Positions 34,484-45,609 of a stretch of DNA of 64,000 nt are shown here, piece after piece (within the stretch, counting starts at the first letter, position 1; each line of letters opens with the position of its first letter). A program made the position numbers and the translations under genes. The notes below the pieces were generated by a model. The model searched no databases. It was not told the origin of the DNA and saw only the letters and a program-made list of their open reading frames with translations. This DNA comes from Carettochelys insculpta (lineage: Eukaryota > Chordata > Testudines > Carettochelyidae). The stretch spans positions 208,391,298 through 208,455,297 of the forward strand of contig NC_134138.1 in NCBI RefSeq assembly GCF_033958435.1, written 5' to 3'.

Positions 34484-36508
34484 ATGGCTAGCTGGCAGCC
34501 CCCCCAGGGGACCCCCCCCCAAGGGGAGCCAGGGCAGCCAGCCCAGCCAGAGGGGCAGCCAGTCTGGGAAGCGGCAGCGGGGCCCCTCCTGGACGGAGGC
34601 TGAGCTGCGGGACCTGCTGGGGCTCTGGAGTGAGGAGGAGGTGCTCCAGGTAATGGGGAGCAAGAGGCGGAATGCGGATGCGTTCGCTCAGCTGGCCGAC
34701 GGCCTGGCTGCCGGGGGTCACCCTGCCCGCATTCCTGACCACGTCAGGAGTAAGGTCAAGGAGCTGCGGCAGGGTTACTCCCGGGCCTGGGATGCGGCCA
34801 GCCGATCTGGGGCCGCCCCCGTCACTTGCCCCTTTTACAGGGAGCTCAGGGACATCCTGGGCTCCCGGCACACCTCCTCCCCTCCGGCCACCCTTGACAC
34901 CTCGGCTGACGAGCCCCAGCAGGCCCTGCAGACGGAGTCCGCCCCGGAGGCAAGCCCCCGGAGGCCACCACTGGGACATCGCGGCAGGAGGAGGAGGAGG
35001 GCTCCTCCTCCACAGAATCCAGCCTGCAGATCCTCCTCCTGCCATCCCGGAGCAGCAGCAGGGCCTCCGCCCCCCGGGGATCTCCGGACTGTGGGAGCGG
35101 ACCCACAGGTACGTACCCCTCTCTGGTGGACACCCCTGGGCTTGAGGGGGGGGGTAAGAGATATGTGTCCTGGGCCCCCCACATGCTCACATGGCCATGG
35201 CCCCAAGGACACCAGGGCCATGGCCCTCACAGCACTGCAGCCATCAGCCCGTGCCCCCCCCCCCCGCATGACAGTGCCATGCCCCATCCCCGGGCCAGGG
35301 GGGAGCGGAACCTCGAGGGGCCCCCGGGAGGAGGGGGTGGGACACCCCGCAGCAGCAGCATGTGATGGAGTGGGGGGAGTGCAAAAGGGAGACTCAGGCT
35401 ACATATGAGCCACAAGAGCCGAAGAGCTCCCAGGGGCAAAGGAGGATCCTGGCGCTACAGCTCGCAGGTGACACCTCTGCCCTGAACCAACAGGAGGGAG
35501 GAGCCGAGCTGGCTTGGAATTGGGGGGCGAGGGCGGGGGCCACAGGTAGAGGCTAGGGGAAGTGAGAGCTGGTAGGCAGCCAGCCTGAGGAGGGGGAAAG
35601 CTGCATCCCAGAGGGGCCCCCCTTGGGGTCTTCTCCCCACGACGGGTTGGAAGGACTGTCTCTTCCGACAGCTGGTGCTGTCACTCCTGCCAGAAAGTGG
35701 CCATCTGTGGCCTAAGAAACCTCTCCTGCTGTCAGACCCTGCGGGGTGAAGTGAGAGTCGCTCCCACCAGGGGACGGGGTGCAGGGCTGGGGGACCCCTG
35801 AACCCCATCCATCACAGCATCATCTCCTGGGGATGGGGATGGGGAACCTGCAGCACAGGGCTGGGGGGACAAAGGCCACGGCTCGGGGCCCACACTAACG
35901 CCTGTCTCCATTCTTCTTCCCCCGCTCCTCTTCTGTGTCCTGCACCTGCACCATCACAAGGACCGGAAGAGAGCGCCGGCGAGGCGTCAGTCGTCCCGGA
36001 GAGCCCTCCGGGACCATCGCTCCAGGGCAGCCCCTCGGCCGAGGACCGACTGGCCCCGCGGCGGGCTAGACGGCGGGCCCCGCGCCACCAACCGCCGCCG
36101 GCGACAGACCCCCAGCTGCTGGCCATCCTTCGTCGGCAGCTGGAGGTCACGGAGCAGCACCTCCAGCTGCAGGAGCGGGTGCTGGCCTGGCGCCAGGAGG
36201 CATGGGGGGCCTACATGCAGACATTTAACCGCCTGGTGGACTTCCTGGCCCCCCATGCCGCGCCGGCCGAAACATCGTCCGCCCTGCCCGCTCCTGCAGC
36301 CCCACCACCAGCTGTTCCGCCCGTCGCCGGCCCGTCCGCCGTCGCCCCGCCACCCACCCGCGAGGGCCAGAGCGCCGAGGGACCCCTGGAGCCACCTGAC
36401 ACTCGCCGGCCCCGATACCTTCCGGTCCAGCCCGCTCCCACCCAGCCGCGGACCAGGCTGCAAGCGCGGCGGGGCTCCCGGCCGGCCACGCCCAGTGCCG
36501 GGATATAG
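34484..36508 (+). pseudogene. Myb/SANT-like Harbinger accessory protein, frameshifted
   Basis: A two-exon gene for the DNA-binding partner that Harbinger transposases need for nuclear entry and end recognition. Exon 1 starts at ATG 34484 and ends at a gtacgt donor (35109); exon 2 starts after an AG at 35959-35960 and ends at TAG before 36509. The trihelix/Myb-like domain (about 34568-34860) is recognisable from SWTEAELRDLLGLW, VRSKVKEL and the CPFYREL box. Exon 2 carries a glutamine/leucine-rich amphipathic helix near LLAILRRQLEVTEQHLQLQE and a proline-rich tail. The first codons and the domain are in different frames (shift near 34562), and another shift is needed near 34980 to reach the acidic/serine-rich end of exon 1. 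So it looks inactive. Confidence 0.75.
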
Positions 36509-36922
36509 GGGTGAGGGGCCCGGGACGTGGCCCCCCCTTTGTATATAGTTGCACCCTGTTTGTTTGGTCCCCCCGTTTGCCCCGTCCCCCCATGTAAATA
36601 GTTCTCCCCTTTATCCTCCCTGGTTTTCTTTTTATTATTTATTGCACACTGTTGTTTCTTTGCATTGTTTTATTGTTCTACATATTGCTCTTGTTGGACG
36701 TTTGTCCCTAGTTTTCTGTTCGTGGTTCACATATTTCTTTTTACATCCCAAAAAAAAAAGGTTCTGAAAGACAAAAAAAAAGTTTACGTTCAGCCACAAG
36801 TGCGTGCTGTCATTTGTCCAGGACAAGTGGGAGCGGGGGGGCGGTGGGGTGCTCCATGGTGTGGGCGTTGGGGCAGGAGTGTGGGGGAGGAAGGGGTGGG
36901 CAGTAGGGGGCCTGGGCAGAGT

Positions 36923-38313
36923 TCACCCCGCGTCCTGTTCGTCGAAGTGGGCCCGCAGGGCCTCCCGGACCCGGGTCCCCTCGGGGTCCACCTGCCAACT
37001 GGGGGCAGCAGGTGGCTGGACGTGTGCCCTGCCGGCCTCCGCAGCCCAGCCCTGCAGAAAGGTCTCCCCCTTGCTCTCGACCAAATTGTGCAGGGCGCAG
37101 CAGGCACCCACAATCTGGGGGATGTTGTTGGGGCCCGCATCCAGGCGGGTCAGGAGACATCTCCAGCGTCCCTTCAGGTGGCCAAATGAGCGCTCCACCA
37201 CCTGGCACGCACGGTTCAGGCGCTCGTTGAAGCGCTCCTGGCTAGCGGAGAGATGGCCCGTGTAGGGGTGCATGAGCCACGGCCGGAGGGGGTAGGCCGC
37301 ATCTGCGATGACGCAGAAGGGCATGGTGGTGTCCCCCAGAGGGATCTCCCGCTGGGGGATGTAGGTCCCCGCCTCCAGCCGGTGGCACAGGCCCGAGTTC
37401 CGAAAAACCCGGGCGTCGTGGGTGCTGCCAGGCCAGCCCACGTAAATGTCCTGGAAACATCCCCGGCTGTCCACCAAGGCCTGCAGGATGACAGAATGGT
37501 AGCCCTTGCGATTGAGGTATCGTCCGCCACTGTGATGCGGGGCGCGGATGGGGATGTGAGTCCCATCCAGAGCCCCGAAGCTGTTGGGGAAGCCCAGGGT
37601 GGCAAAGGCGGCGATGGTGGCATCTGGGTCCCCCAGCCTCACGAGCCTGTGCAGGAGCATGGCGTTGATGGCACGCACAACCTGCAGAGAAAGCACATGG
37701 GATGGCACCAATGAGGGGTGAGCAGGGTGTGCGTGGCCCTGCCCTGCCCTGCTCTGGCCCCCTGCCCTGCCCTAGCCCCCGTGCCCTGGCCTCCCCCTGT
37801 GGGTTCGCTTACCTCCATGAAGACAGCCCCGACGGTGGCCTTGCCGACACCAAACTGCTGGCCCACGGATCGGTAGCTGACCGGAGTGGCCAGCTTCCAG
37901 ACAGCGATGCCGACCCATTTCTGCACCGTGAGGGCACGCCACATGGCAGTGTCCTGGTGCCTGAGTGCGGGGGTGAGCCACTGGCACAGCTCCAGGAATT
38001 TCTGCCGGGTCATCCTGAAGTTCCTGAGCCAGTGGTCGTCGTCCCACTCCCCAAGCACCAGCCGCTCCCACCAGTCGGTGCTGGTGGGGTAGCTCCACAG
38101 CCGCCGGCGTGTGAGGCGGGGGGTGGAGCGGGGTGCTGCAGGGGTAGGGGTTGAGCCCTGCTGCCCTGGGGGCATCTCCTCCCCTGGGGCAAGGAGGTGC
38201 TCAGCTGCCTCCCACATGGCATGGGTCAGGGCAAGCCCTGCTCCTGCCGGGAGGGCTGGGTGGACCTCTAGCTGCTGCTGCTGCCGCTGCTGCTGCTGCT
38301 GCTGGGGGTCCAT
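36923..38313 (-). CDS. HARBI1-like DDE transposase (two exons)
   Basis: Cuts and joins the transposon ends (DDE_Tnp_4/HARBI1 family). Exon 1 is 38313-37813 and exon 2 is 37681-36923. The 131-bp intron has donor GGAG/gtaagc and acceptor ctctgcag/GTTG and keeps phase 0. The predicted protein is about 419 aa with no stop or frameshift. Residues 4-14 are a polyglutamine run coded by CTG/CTC-type repeats. Residues about 95-167 form the N-terminal helical/HTH region (FRMTRQKFLELCQW ... GVGKATVGAV). The catalytic core shows ALDGTHIPI (D about 206), PGSTHDARVF (D about 256) and VVERSFGHLKGRW (E about 330), so the DDE triad is present. HARBI1 proteins are usually about 350 aa; the extra length is the low-complexity N terminus and the C-terminal tail. 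It converges on the Myb-like gene. Confidence 0.88.
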
Positions 38314-38710
38314 GACTGTGGCGCCCGGGGTCTGTGTGCCTATGGCTCCTCAGACCGCGTGCTGTGCAGGCTGAGTGTGTGTGGGAGGGGCCCTTTAAGG
38401 GAGTGGCTAGCTGTTGCCCTGGAAGCGCTAGTCCGCCCGTTGACCCTGTCTGCAGCTGTGCCTGGCATCCCTATTTCGATGTATGCTACTTGGGCGTGTA
38501 GACGTTCCCTCGCTGCACCTATTTCGATGTTGGGCTGAGCAACGTCGAAGTTGAACATCGACGTTGCTGGCCCTGGAGGACGCGTAGATGCTATTCATCG
38601 AAATAGGCTATTTCGATGTCGCAACATCGAAATAGGCTACTTCGATGTAGGCTTCACGTGTAGACGTAGCCAAAGTGTATCAGAACAATATCAGGGAACC
38701 TATATGGCAG

Positions 38711-39215
38711 TTGCATAGAATCATAGGGTCAAAGAACACTAGAACTGGAAGGGACCTCAATAAGTCATAGAGTCCAGTTCCCTGCTCTCATGGCAGGACG
38801 AAACATCGTCTCTAGATCATCTCTGATAGATGTCTGTCTAACCTGCTCTAAATATCTCCAGTAATGGAGATTACACAACTACTCTTGGTAGTTTATTCCA
38901 GTATTTAACCTGCATGACAGTTTGAAAGTTTTTCTAATGTCCAGCCGAAACCTTCCTTGCTGCAGTTTAAGCCCATTGCTCCTCGTCCTATCCTCAGAGG
39001 GCAAGGAGAACAATTTTTCTCTCTCCTCCTTGTAACCCTCTCTTAGGTACTTAAAAACTGCAATCTTGTCCCCTCTAAGTTTTCTCTTTTCTAAACTAAA
39101 CAAGCCCAGTTCTTTCAGTCTTCCTTATACCTCATGTTCTCTAGACCTTTAATCATTCTTGTTCTTGTCTGGACCTTCTCCAATTTCTGCACCTCTTTCT
39201 TTAACTGTCCAGAAA
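38711..39215 (-). mobile_element. CR1 LINE 3' end
   Basis: The plus strand starts with atagaatcatagg and aactggaagggacctc, the reverse complement of the CR1 3' terminus. It runs on into the antisense of the RT C-terminal region ([19 protein letters not shown] near 39050-39103). 5'-truncated, no open frame. It lies 39 bp from the right end of the Harbinger element. Confidence 0.85.
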
Positions 39216-39509
39216 GCTACAGCGAGACAGAATGTCTTGAAATGGGGATTGTAGTGAAGACAGCTTGCAAGTGATTGCAATATTTTTAATTTACTGTAAT
39301 TCATGGTAAGGTAATGATGTTGTTTATAACAACTGAATCATTATTAAAATAGTAATGATAGCAATGAGAGTCCCATTGACTAACTAGAATATGAAAGTCA
39401 TACATAAATGTGCTGAAAATAGTGTTCCACCACAACCAAGTACTGTCCCCCAACGCACATTCCTCTTCAAAAGCACCTATCAACCAAACAAAAGTCATCC
39501 TCTGGCTGG
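39216..39509. other. no gene seen
   Basis: AT-rich sequence between the CR1 fragment and the SINE. No frame with recognisable content. Confidence 0.5.
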
Positions 39510-39718
39510 GGGGAGGGATAACTCAGTGGTTTGAGCATTAGCCTGTTAAAGCCCAGGGTTGTGAGCTTAGCCCTTAGGGGTGCCATTTAGGGATCTAGGG
39601 CAAAATGGACAGGGGGCAAACAAGGGAAGGTGCTTGACCCTTCCAAAAGGGCAGGGGATTGGACTTGATAATCTCCCAAGGTCTCTTCTAGCCCTATGAG
39701 ATGTGTATCTCTATGTAT
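39510..39718 (+). mobile_element. Cry-I-like tRNA-derived SINE
   Basis: The head carries an A-box-like gggataactcagtggttt and a decayed B-box region gggttgtgagcttagccc. This is followed by gatctagggcaaaatgg and a CR1-type tail (cagggg.ttggacttgat...tcccaaggtctcttctag). That order matches the tRNA-Lys-derived Cry-I SINEs of cryptodiran turtles, and it is the main reason for calling the organism a turtle. The B box is too damaged for it to be active. Confidence 0.8.
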
Positions 39719-40128
39719 GTTTGTATATGTAAATACATCACTGACTTCTCTCAGTTAGAGTACATGGGTGCCAGATCACCAAGGCCATTATGTTCTTGTC
39801 ACTGAGATGAAAATTTCAGCCAATGCCTTATTTTTTGTTTCAGGTTAACATAGGAGTTTATTTTAACATTGTTTTAATTATGATGGCTTTTATGTTCACA
39901 GACTATAGGAACATATTATAATGTGTATACTCCACCAGACAGTGAAGTCTCCTTTGCAGAAGGGATTATTTTGCTTCATGTGGACAAATATGTTTTGGCA
40001 GACTTGCAGATATTAATGAAATCAGTATGAATTTGTGTCTATGGTGTGTGAGAAGATGCCAGGATAGGGAAAGCAACAGTTGCATTCAAGTCTCTTTGTC
40101 CCATATGGGGTTCACAGATAATATCTGG
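39719..40128. other. no gene seen
   Basis: AT-rich sequence without a recognisable coding or repeat signature. Confidence 0.45.
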
Positions 40129-41045
40129 GAAGATGAAACTGCGAATCTTCAATACAAATGTGAAGAGTGTGTACTTGTATGAATGGTTGGCCTGGTGTAC
40201 TAAAAAGTCTTCAGATCACAAGTGTAGGGTGCAAGAAGAGTTTGTAATGGTCGAGAGTGCAGTCCGACCCCTCTGTGAATCCTCAGGAGAATTCCAAACA
40301 GACCAGTCTGTGCAAGGTGAAAAGCTGCAAAAAAACATGCAAAACATGGCAACAACTGCAAGCAAAGCACGCTTGCCAAAACTTCAAGGCTATGCTGGCA
40401 GTAGGCCACAAGAGATAGTGACAAGGAATGCATAGGCAATTTTAGGCAATCTTATGTTAATAAGTTAAGCTTTATCAGCTAATGTTAGGAGGCCTGTTAC
40501 AGAGCCTCTCCCCGAGCGAAGCTCCAACGCATTGGGTTTTCCCCCACTGGTGACTGCGGCGTCTCCGGGGCTCCCGTCGCGGGTGTCATGTGCTTTTAAT
40601 AAACCAAATATAGCACTCGCCTTCTAGGTGCAGCCTCGTTTCTGGGGAACCCGAGCCTGGTTGGTTACAACAAGCTGCAGACATTCATAAACAAATGCTT
40701 GTCATACATCCTTTGCATCAAATGGCAACACTTTGTCACAAATGATGAGGAGCTGTGGAACAGAGCAGTACAAGAACGACTTGATGTTCAAATCAAGAGA
40801 AGAAAGTGAGGATGGCTAGACCAAACTGTCAGAAAACCATCATCTAGCATAGTCTGTCAAGTTCTCACATGGAACCCTCAAGAAAAATGCAAAAGAGGAA
40901 GACCTGGGACAATGTGGAGAAGATCTTCTGAGATAGAAGGACAACATCTGGGATACTCCTGGAGTCAGCTAGAAGTTTTCTCTCAAGACAGAGTGAAGTG
41001 AAGGAGACTTTTAATGACCTATGCTCCACTCAGAGTACAAGGGTT
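40129..41045 (+). mobile_element. BovB-type RTE LINE fragment, split by an LTR
   Basis: Two pieces of one C-terminal coding region. The left piece 40129-40181 reads KLRIFNTNVKSVYLY; the right piece, from about 40673, reads KLQTFINKCLSYILCIKW, then DEELWNRAVQE, KRRK(stop)GWLDQTVRKPSSS, LTWNPQEKCKRGRPG, and so on. In BovB/RTE proteins these two segments are almost adjacent, so the roughly 490 bp between them is an insertion. Stops and frameshifts make it dead. Confidence 0.7.
40182..40672 (+). mobile_element. putative solo LTR inserted in the RTE
   Basis: The insert ends in ttggttacaaca and carries a poly-A signal aataaa at 40598-40603, followed by a GC-richer stretch and gcctcgtttctggggaac, a plausible R/U5 region. 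No internal retroviral genes flank it, so it would be a solo LTR left by recombination. No clean target duplication was found; the left boundary is placed only from the break in the RTE frame. Confidence 0.5.
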
Positions 41046-41186
41046 TAAGTCAAATAAGTCAAATGTTTGAGAATCCCACAAGGGTTGCAAAACAGCATCT
41101 CATCAGAGAATTCAAAATCATGAACTAAAATGAATGGAAGCCACTCTAGTGATGCATGTAAAATGAACCAAAATCCTATTGAGTAG

Positions 41187-41368
41187 TTAGTTAGCTTCGA
41201 ACCAGTCGTTCATGTTTCTAGCTCTTCTTCCACACACTGACAAGGCCATGTTGTAAACCGTATCCCTCAGATGTTGCCATTTGGATGTCACATCGGCGCC
41301 CCCAGGGCCGCTGCACAGATTTTCCTGGAGGGTCACTCTTAACTTTTCAGCTTTCTCCGAGTTTGCTG
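41187..41368 (-). pseudogene. inverted LINE linker fragment
   Basis: The minus-strand frame shows KWQHLRDTVYNMALSVCGRR and RNMNDWFEAN, the segment that in this LINE family lies between endonuclease and RT. It stops right after DWFEAN and is cut at the inversion joint near 41368. Confidence 0.65.
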
Positions 41369-41369
41369 T

Positions 41370-42665
41370 CTTTCTAGCCTTCATCGACCTGACCAAGGCC
41401 TTTGACTTGGTCAGCAGGGATGGTCTGTTCAAACTGCTCCACAAGATAGGCTGTCCTCCACGGTTACTCAAGATGATTCAGTTGTTCCACGAAGACATGA
41501 GAGGAACCATCCAATATGACGGCGCATTATCGGATGCTTTCAGAATCAGGAGCGGCGTCAAACAAGGATGCGTGCTTGCTCCGACATTGTTCGGGATCTT
41601 CTTCGCACTCCTCCTGAAGCATGCCTTTGGATCTTCAACAGAGGGCATCTTGCTGCACACAAGATCTGATGGGAAACTGTTTAATCTTGCAAGGCTGAAA
41701 GCTAAGTCTAAGGTGCGAGAAGTCCTCATCAGAGACATGCTGTTCGCAGACGATGCTGCTGTAGTGTCTCACACAGAAGACCAGCTTCAACAACTGCTGG
41801 ATCAGTTCTCCAAAGCGTGCAAGGACTTTGGGCTTACCATCAGCCTAAAGAAGACAAACGTACTCGGTCAGGATGTTGCTGAATCCCCATCAATCAGCAT
41901 GGACAACTATACGTTAGAGGTCGTCCACGAGTTCGTTTACCTTGGGTCCACCATCACTGACACCCTGTCGTTGGACACTGAGCTAAATAGGAGGATGGGA
42001 AAAGCGGCCACAACTCTGTCCAGACTCAGCAAGAGATTGTGGAATAACAACAAGCTGTACACTCACACCAAAATGCAAGTCTACAGAGCCTGCATCCTCA
42101 GCACCCTCCTTTATGGCAGCGAGACTTGGACCCTGTATGCCCGCCAGGAAAAAAGGCTGAACGTCTTCCACTTGCGCTGCCTCAGGCGCATCCTTGGAAT
42201 ATCATGGAAGGACAGAGTGACCAACACCGCCGTCCTTGAGCAAGCTGGAGTCCCAAACATGCACACCCTCCTCAGGCATCGTCAGCTCCGCTGGCTTGGC
42301 CACGTCCACAGGATGAACGATGGAAGGATTCCAAAAGACATCCTGTATGGTGAGCTAGCCTCTGGCAAAAGACCTCCCGGACGCCCCCAGTTGCGTTACA
42401 AAGATGTCTGCAAGAGGGACCTCAGAGAGGTAGACATCGAGCTGGACAACAGGAAGAACTAGCAGACGACTGCAGCAGATGGAGGCAGGGGTTACACAAG
42501 GGCCTTCAGAAGGGCGAGATGAGGATCAGACAGCTAGCAGAGGAGAAGCGAGCCCACAGAAAGCACACTAAGGACTTGCCAGACAACCACCACATCTGCA
42601 AGAGATTCAGCAAGGACTGTCACTCTCGTGTGGGTCTTCATAGTCACAGTAGACGCTGTAAATGA
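41370..42665 (+). pseudogene. LINE reverse transcriptase, truncated and frameshifted
   Basis: The open frame reaches TAG at 42460. RT motifs in order: AFIDLTKAFD (about 41380), RSGVKQGCVLAPTLF (about 41550), the catalytic box LFADDAAVV (about 41741), GLTISLKKT, and the thumb region EFVYLGS. The C-terminal part reads LRRILGISWKDRVTN and RWLGHVHRMND. A frameshift near 42455 separates the C-terminal zinc-knuckle-like end, in another frame: C/H residues in ICKRFSKDCHSRVGLHSHSRRC, stop at 42663-42665. The N-terminal endonuclease is missing, so it cannot move on its own. The ATG at 41281 lies in inverted DNA and is not the true start. Confidence 0.8.
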
Positions 42666-42844
42666 AGTCCTCAATTGAAACTATAAAGGGCGCGATCCAT
42701 AGTCTATGCAGACTGAAGGATGCCTACTACTAGGTCTTCTAGTGAAAGTACCTGAGGAACTTTTAATGGCGTAGTGCTCAAGGCAAGGATCTGTGAATAG
42801 CCTTGTTTTTACTGTAAACCTAAACTGCAGTTGGTCCTACAAAG

Positions 42845-44098
42845 ACATGTGATCAAGCCACCTGGTGCTGGAATCTATCTTGAATTTGGTATTTTTCCAG
42901 AGGGGTGGGGAGAAAAAGACTTCCTGTCCTGGGGAAGTATTATTTGAGGAATGGGAAGCAAGTGATGGTTGTCTTCACCTGGCTTCACAGATTGTTCTCC
43001 ACCCACAGAGGATACATGAAAGAAGCTGGAAACAAAAATATTCTAATGACAGGGGTGGAGATAAGCTGCTGGACCCAGGCCGGAAAGAATTGCTCTGGCC
43101 TGAAAAGACTTCACCTGTAATAAGAACTAGGGTAAGAAATTATGATTTGTAACAACTTCTCTTACGCTATGGTTACACTAGGGATTTTTGAGGACAAAAA
43201 CACGCTGCATGTTTATACACAAAATGGATTTTGTCGACAGCATATTGACAAAACTCATCACTTTCACCGGCAGTGTTCTGCCTCAAAACTTTGAGGCATA
43301 ATGCCTTTGTCAACAGATTTCTGTCCACAAAACAGCTGTGTAAATGCCCCCAGCAGACATCTCTCAACAGACAGGGCATCCACAACAATGGACAGCCCTC
43401 TCTGCTATGCTTCCGGGTGCCTGTTTTGTTGAGAGAGCAGCTTGGCAGCCTGGCTTCTCTGTCAACAGAGTGGAGCACTCTTCCAATTTGCTTTTGTGTG
43501 TGGCTGCACTCTGTCAACAGAAGTTTTGTTGGGAAATATCTTCTGACAGTGGCTTCTTTGACAGAGTGCTGTGGTGTAACCATAGCCAATGTGTATAAGG
43601 CTTAGTTGGCATGTTTTGTTTTATTTTAGCTTAGTAACTTTGATCTCTCGTCACTTACAACCACTTAAATCCTACTTTTTATGCTTAAACATTTTGGTTT
43701 ATTATCAAACCCGGTATTAATAATTGTTACCGGGGTTGCGGGAGGGTACAGCTGTACATATCTCTTTCATTGAAAAAGAGAGCAAAATTTATGAGCTTTT
43801 TTTGTGTAAAACTTTTATACAAAGTAAGATGGATTTATTTGGGGGTTTGGTTCTCTTTGGGGGCTATGACTCTGGGTATTGTGAAAGACCTTATAACTGA
43901 GTCCTCACAGAGCTCAGTTGGTTTTGTTGCTCTGCTGAGCAAGAGACCCCAACTCTGTGCCTTTTCTGGGGGAGACGACAGCTTTTGGCTCAGCAGGTCA
44001 GGGCGCTGGAGCACCCCAGAGGGCAAGTAGATTGGCTCGGGGTATGATCCAGCCCATCAGGTGGCCCTCTCTAGGGGATCTCTGTTACTCAGCCTGTC
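42845..44098 (+). repeat. dispersed repeat copy 1, interrupted by a MITE
   Basis: Matches a second copy at 50590-53725 in order and orientation. Shared blocks: cacctggt.ct near 42860, tagtaactttg followed by ccacttaaa.cctacttttt near 43630-43680, atttatttgggggtttg near 43832, and ccccaactctg.gcctttt.tgggg near 43948. It has the look of a turtle LTR-type or long noncoding repeat; class unresolved. Positions 43165-43587 are an insert. Confidence 0.6.
43165..43587. mobile_element. MITE with gctatggttacac ends
   Basis: The ends are inverted: left gctatggttacact, right inward ggctatggttacacc. The interior is rich in gtcaacag/ctgttgac-type words. It splits dispersed repeat copy 1 between ttctctta and aatgtgtataagg. 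A 3-bp target duplication is not clean. Confidence 0.6.
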
Positions 44099-44100
44099 AC

Positions 44101-44822
44101 AGTCCCCTCTCAGTCTTCTCTTTTCCAGACAAAACAATCCCAGTTCTTGTAGTCTTTCCCCATAGATCATGTTTTCTTGACCTTTAATCATTTTTGTTGT
44201 TCTTCCCTGGACCTTCTCCAACTTGGCCACATCTTTCCTTAAATGTGACACCCAGAACTGGACACAACACTCCAGTTAAGGTCCAATCAGCACAGAGTAG
44301 AGATGAAGAATTACTTCTTGCCTGCAACTTGCCTGTTAATGCATCCCTGAATGATTGCTTTTTTTGCAACATTGTCACACTGTTGACTCATATTTAGCTT
44401 GAGGTCTGCTAAGACCTCCTGATCCCTTTCTATAGTACTTCTTTCTAGACAGTAATTTCCCATTTTGTATGTATGAAACTGATTGTTTCTCCCTAAGTGT
44501 ATTATTGTGCATGTGTGTTTACTGTATTTCATTGTATTTACTTCTGATCATTTCTCCAGTTTGTCTACAGCATTTTAAATTATAATGAGATCCTCCAAAA
44601 TATTTGTAATGCCTTCTACCTGAGCATCATCAGCAAACTTTACAAGTGTACTCACTGTGCCATTATTTAAATAATTGATGAAGATATTGAACAGAAACAG
44701 TCCCTTCAGAATCCGGCTCATGATGCTCATTATGACTATGAACCATTGATACCTATTCTATGGGAAAGGTTATCTAACCAATTATATACTCAACTTATAG
44801 TAGCTTCATCTAGGTTGGGTTA
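44101..44822 (-). mobile_element. CR1 LINE fragment (RT C-terminus)
   Basis: Minus-strand frames include KDVAKLEKVQGRTTKMIKG, LEKRRLRGD and LNMSQQCDNVAKKA, the CR1 RT C-terminal region, with several frameshifts. Both ends are truncated; it lacks the CR1 3' terminus. Confidence 0.8.
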
Positions 44823-44832
44823 GAGGTGGTTC

Positions 44833-44925
44833 ACAAGGGTTAGCCCATGGTGGGCTGTCAGTACTTTATTTACCTGTAGACCTGCAGGTATGGCCACTTG
44901 CCGCTCCTGTTGGCCATAGATCACA
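44833..44925. repeat. short hAT-like MITE remnant
   Basis: gggttagcccatggtgggct followed by ttatttacctg and gccacttgccgctcc resembles a common GC-rich reptile repeat seen from memory. Weakly supported. Confidence 0.3.
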
Positions 44926-45609
44926 GTACGTTAGCTTGCATTGACACATATCATGGTGTCCCCCATCAGCAGAGGTATTCCATGCCCCTGAGTGATATAC
45001 TGACATAAATTGGTCATTTGCAAAGTGGCCCAGAGACATTTAACTTCTTTCAGGACTGCATTCTTACTGTATTCGCTCTTACCTTAATTCTTTTTTTATT
45101 ATTTCTTGTACTTACCTTCCATCCACATTCATTCAGTTTTAACATATTTTCTTCATCATATTTCTTTTTTGTGCATATTGGAAGACATTTGACACCATGT
45201 TGTATGTCATCACAAGCTGACGATGATTTTGCACCCTAAGCTCTCTTGTTATTCTGTAATATGAGTTGGGTTGAAGGGGTTGTTCTCAGATACAGACCAG
45301 CCATAGGCTAAGGTCCAAGATTAGGCCCCAGATTATTGCTGGTTTCTATTACAATAGTAATGGTTCTGAAATGAGGATAATTTTATAAACGCTGCTCTTC
45401 TTACAGAGCTTTCCATGGCTTGGGCTGAAATCTCATCCATTATTGGGCCATATTTGAACTAGAACCAGGAACTAAGTATCTTCCAATTTTGGATCTGACC
45501 CAGAAATTTATCACTTTGGAATTTTAAAGGGTTTCACTTTTAAATTCTTGTTTTGGTCCACCTGTGTTAATGATAACTTTGTTATGTAATATAACTTTGG
45601 GGACACTAA
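44926..45609. other. no gene seen
   Basis: AT-rich interspersed sequence. Short frames only, none with recognisable content. Confidence 0.45.

Larger units (their letters stand above)
34058..38671. mobile_element. Harbinger-type DNA transposon, 4614 bp
   Basis: The ends are inverted repeats: left agctgtgtctacacgtg and right, read inward, ggctacgtctacacgtg. They are flanked by a 3-bp direct repeat, AAA at 34055-34057 and 38672-38674, as expected for PIF/Harbinger elements. Subterminal regions are full of short palindromes built on cttcgaag and acgtcgaagtag. Inside lie two convergent genes: a Myb/SANT-like DNA-binding gene on the plus strand and a DDE transposase on the minus strand. This two-gene layout is typical of Harbinger transposons. 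Deleted derivatives occur elsewhere in the window. Confidence 0.88.
41187..42736. mobile_element. non-LTR retrotransposon with inverted 5' segment
   Basis: One element in two orientations. About 41187-41368 encodes, on the minus strand, the endonuclease-RT linker (SKWQHLRDTVYNMALSVCG, then DWFEAN). From about 41370 the plus strand encodes the RT domain and the C terminus, then a short 3' UTR ending near tgcctactacta (42725-42736). The head-to-head layout of consecutive parts of one LINE is the signature of twin priming. The clade is RTE/I-like but unresolved; it differs from the BovB-type fragment next to it. Confidence 0.75.

Noticed and set aside
37253..37714. 153-codon plus-strand frame opposite the transposase
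   Set aside because: It is the antisense shadow of transposase exon 2.
40322..40679. aagctgca at 40322-40329 and 40672-40679 as target duplication of the LTR
   Set aside because: The break in the RTE coding frame puts the left LTR boundary near 40181, and sequence right of 40329 does not start like an LTR.
41281..42462. 393-codon frame as a host gene
   Set aside because: It carries reverse-transcriptase motifs including the FADD box and its ATG lies in an inverted LINE segment.
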